A stretch of DNA of 18,914 bases. Source: Alysiella sp. GTDB taxonomy: Bacteria; Pseudomonadota; Gammaproteobacteria; Burkholderiales; Neisseriaceae. Shown here piece after piece: positions 18,790 through 18,914 of the stretch. Every line of letters starts with the position of its first letter. Position 1 is the stretch's first letter. The stretch covers positions 1-18,914 of the forward strand of contig NZ_JAUNEC010000035.1 of the NCBI RefSeq assembly GCF_030525755.1, written 5' to 3'. Made by a program: the position numbers and the translations under genes. Under the pieces are notes generated by a model, which saw only the letters and a list, made by a program, of their open reading frames with translations, searched no databases and was not told the origin of the DNA.

Positions 18790-18914
18790 ATGTTAAAAAA
18801 AGTGTTAATTGCCAATCGTGGCGAAATTGCTTTGCGCGTACTCCGCGCTTGCCGTGAAATGGGCATTGCCACTGTGGCGGTGCATTCCGAAGCCGACCGC
18901 GACAGCCTGCACGT
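18790..18914 (+). CDS. accC: biotin carboxylase subunit of acetyl-CoA carboxylase (partial, 3' end outside window)
   Basis: The first 41 codons are present. MLKKVLIANRGEIALRVLRAC is the near-invariant N-terminus of AccC, which carboxylates biotin on AccB using ATP and bicarbonate; the following REMGIATVAVHSEADRDSLH also fits. AAAGGAAAT stands before the ATG. It is downstream of accB and the unknown secreted protein on the same strand. Confidence 0.95.
   Translation, partial: MLKKVLIANRGEIALRVLRACREMGIATVAVHSEADRDSLH

Noticed and set aside
1..18914. CRISPR arrays, tRNA or rRNA genes, prophage, intact transposase
   Set aside because: No regularly spaced repeats, cloverleaf sequences, rRNA segments or transposase-like proteins were seen on either strand.

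Overview
The window looks like a piece of chromosome from a member of the Neisseriaceae. The main clue is about 21 exact copies of a 12-base DNA uptake sequence, AGGCTGCCTGAA, on either strand. Copies that are not part of a longer palindrome consistently spell this form rather than AGGCAGCCTGAA. From memory this is the Simonsiella-type dialect, so a Simonsiella/Alysiella-like relative is the best guess. Gene content, such as uptake sequences embedded in stop codons and paired as hairpins between genes, agrees. I see no rRNA, tRNA, CRISPR array or intact insertion sequence.

Region 1 (1-2467, minus strand) is a dTDP-rhamnose locus: rfbD, then rfbC running off the left edge. Between them lies a patchwork of two small membrane-protein genes, a broken rfbC fragment fused to a copy of the rfbD 3' end, and an orphan SUKH/SMI1-type gene. 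Each module is bracketed by uptake sequences. Region 2 (2468-3815) holds a repeat, a long palindrome, and the ybaB-purE pair, whose leader carries a terminator-like hairpin made from uptake sequences. Region 3 (3815-9398, plus strand) has a small lipoprotein, thrC, an acyltransferase-cdsA pair, sppA and trpA.

Region 4 (9399-10172) is a 770-base gene-free stretch with a 270-bp inverted-repeat-bounded element. It is followed by a sodium-symporter of the MetP type with its 34-residue MetS-like partner. Region 5 (11857-14656) contains an inositol-monophosphatase-family gene, rsmE with a C10 tract just after the start codon, and the overlapping pdxJ-acpS pair. Region 6 (14657-17428) begins with a perfect FNR-type operator ahead of a 49-residue DUF3149 gene, then hisB, rlmB and an Smr-domain gene. 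Region 7 (17429-18914) is accB, an unrecognised secreted protein, a GTAGGGTGGGT palindrome and the start of accC.

Most genes are housekeeping (threonine, tryptophan, histidine, purine, pyridoxine, phospholipid and fatty-acid synthesis, rRNA methylation). The points of most interest are the rfbC/rfbD duplication scar with its cargo genes, the possible phase variation of rsmE, the FNR-controlled small membrane protein, the hairpin in the ybaB-purE leader, and a dispersed repeat family with one copy inside a larger palindrome-bounded element. All assignments come from reading the sequence; no database search was run.
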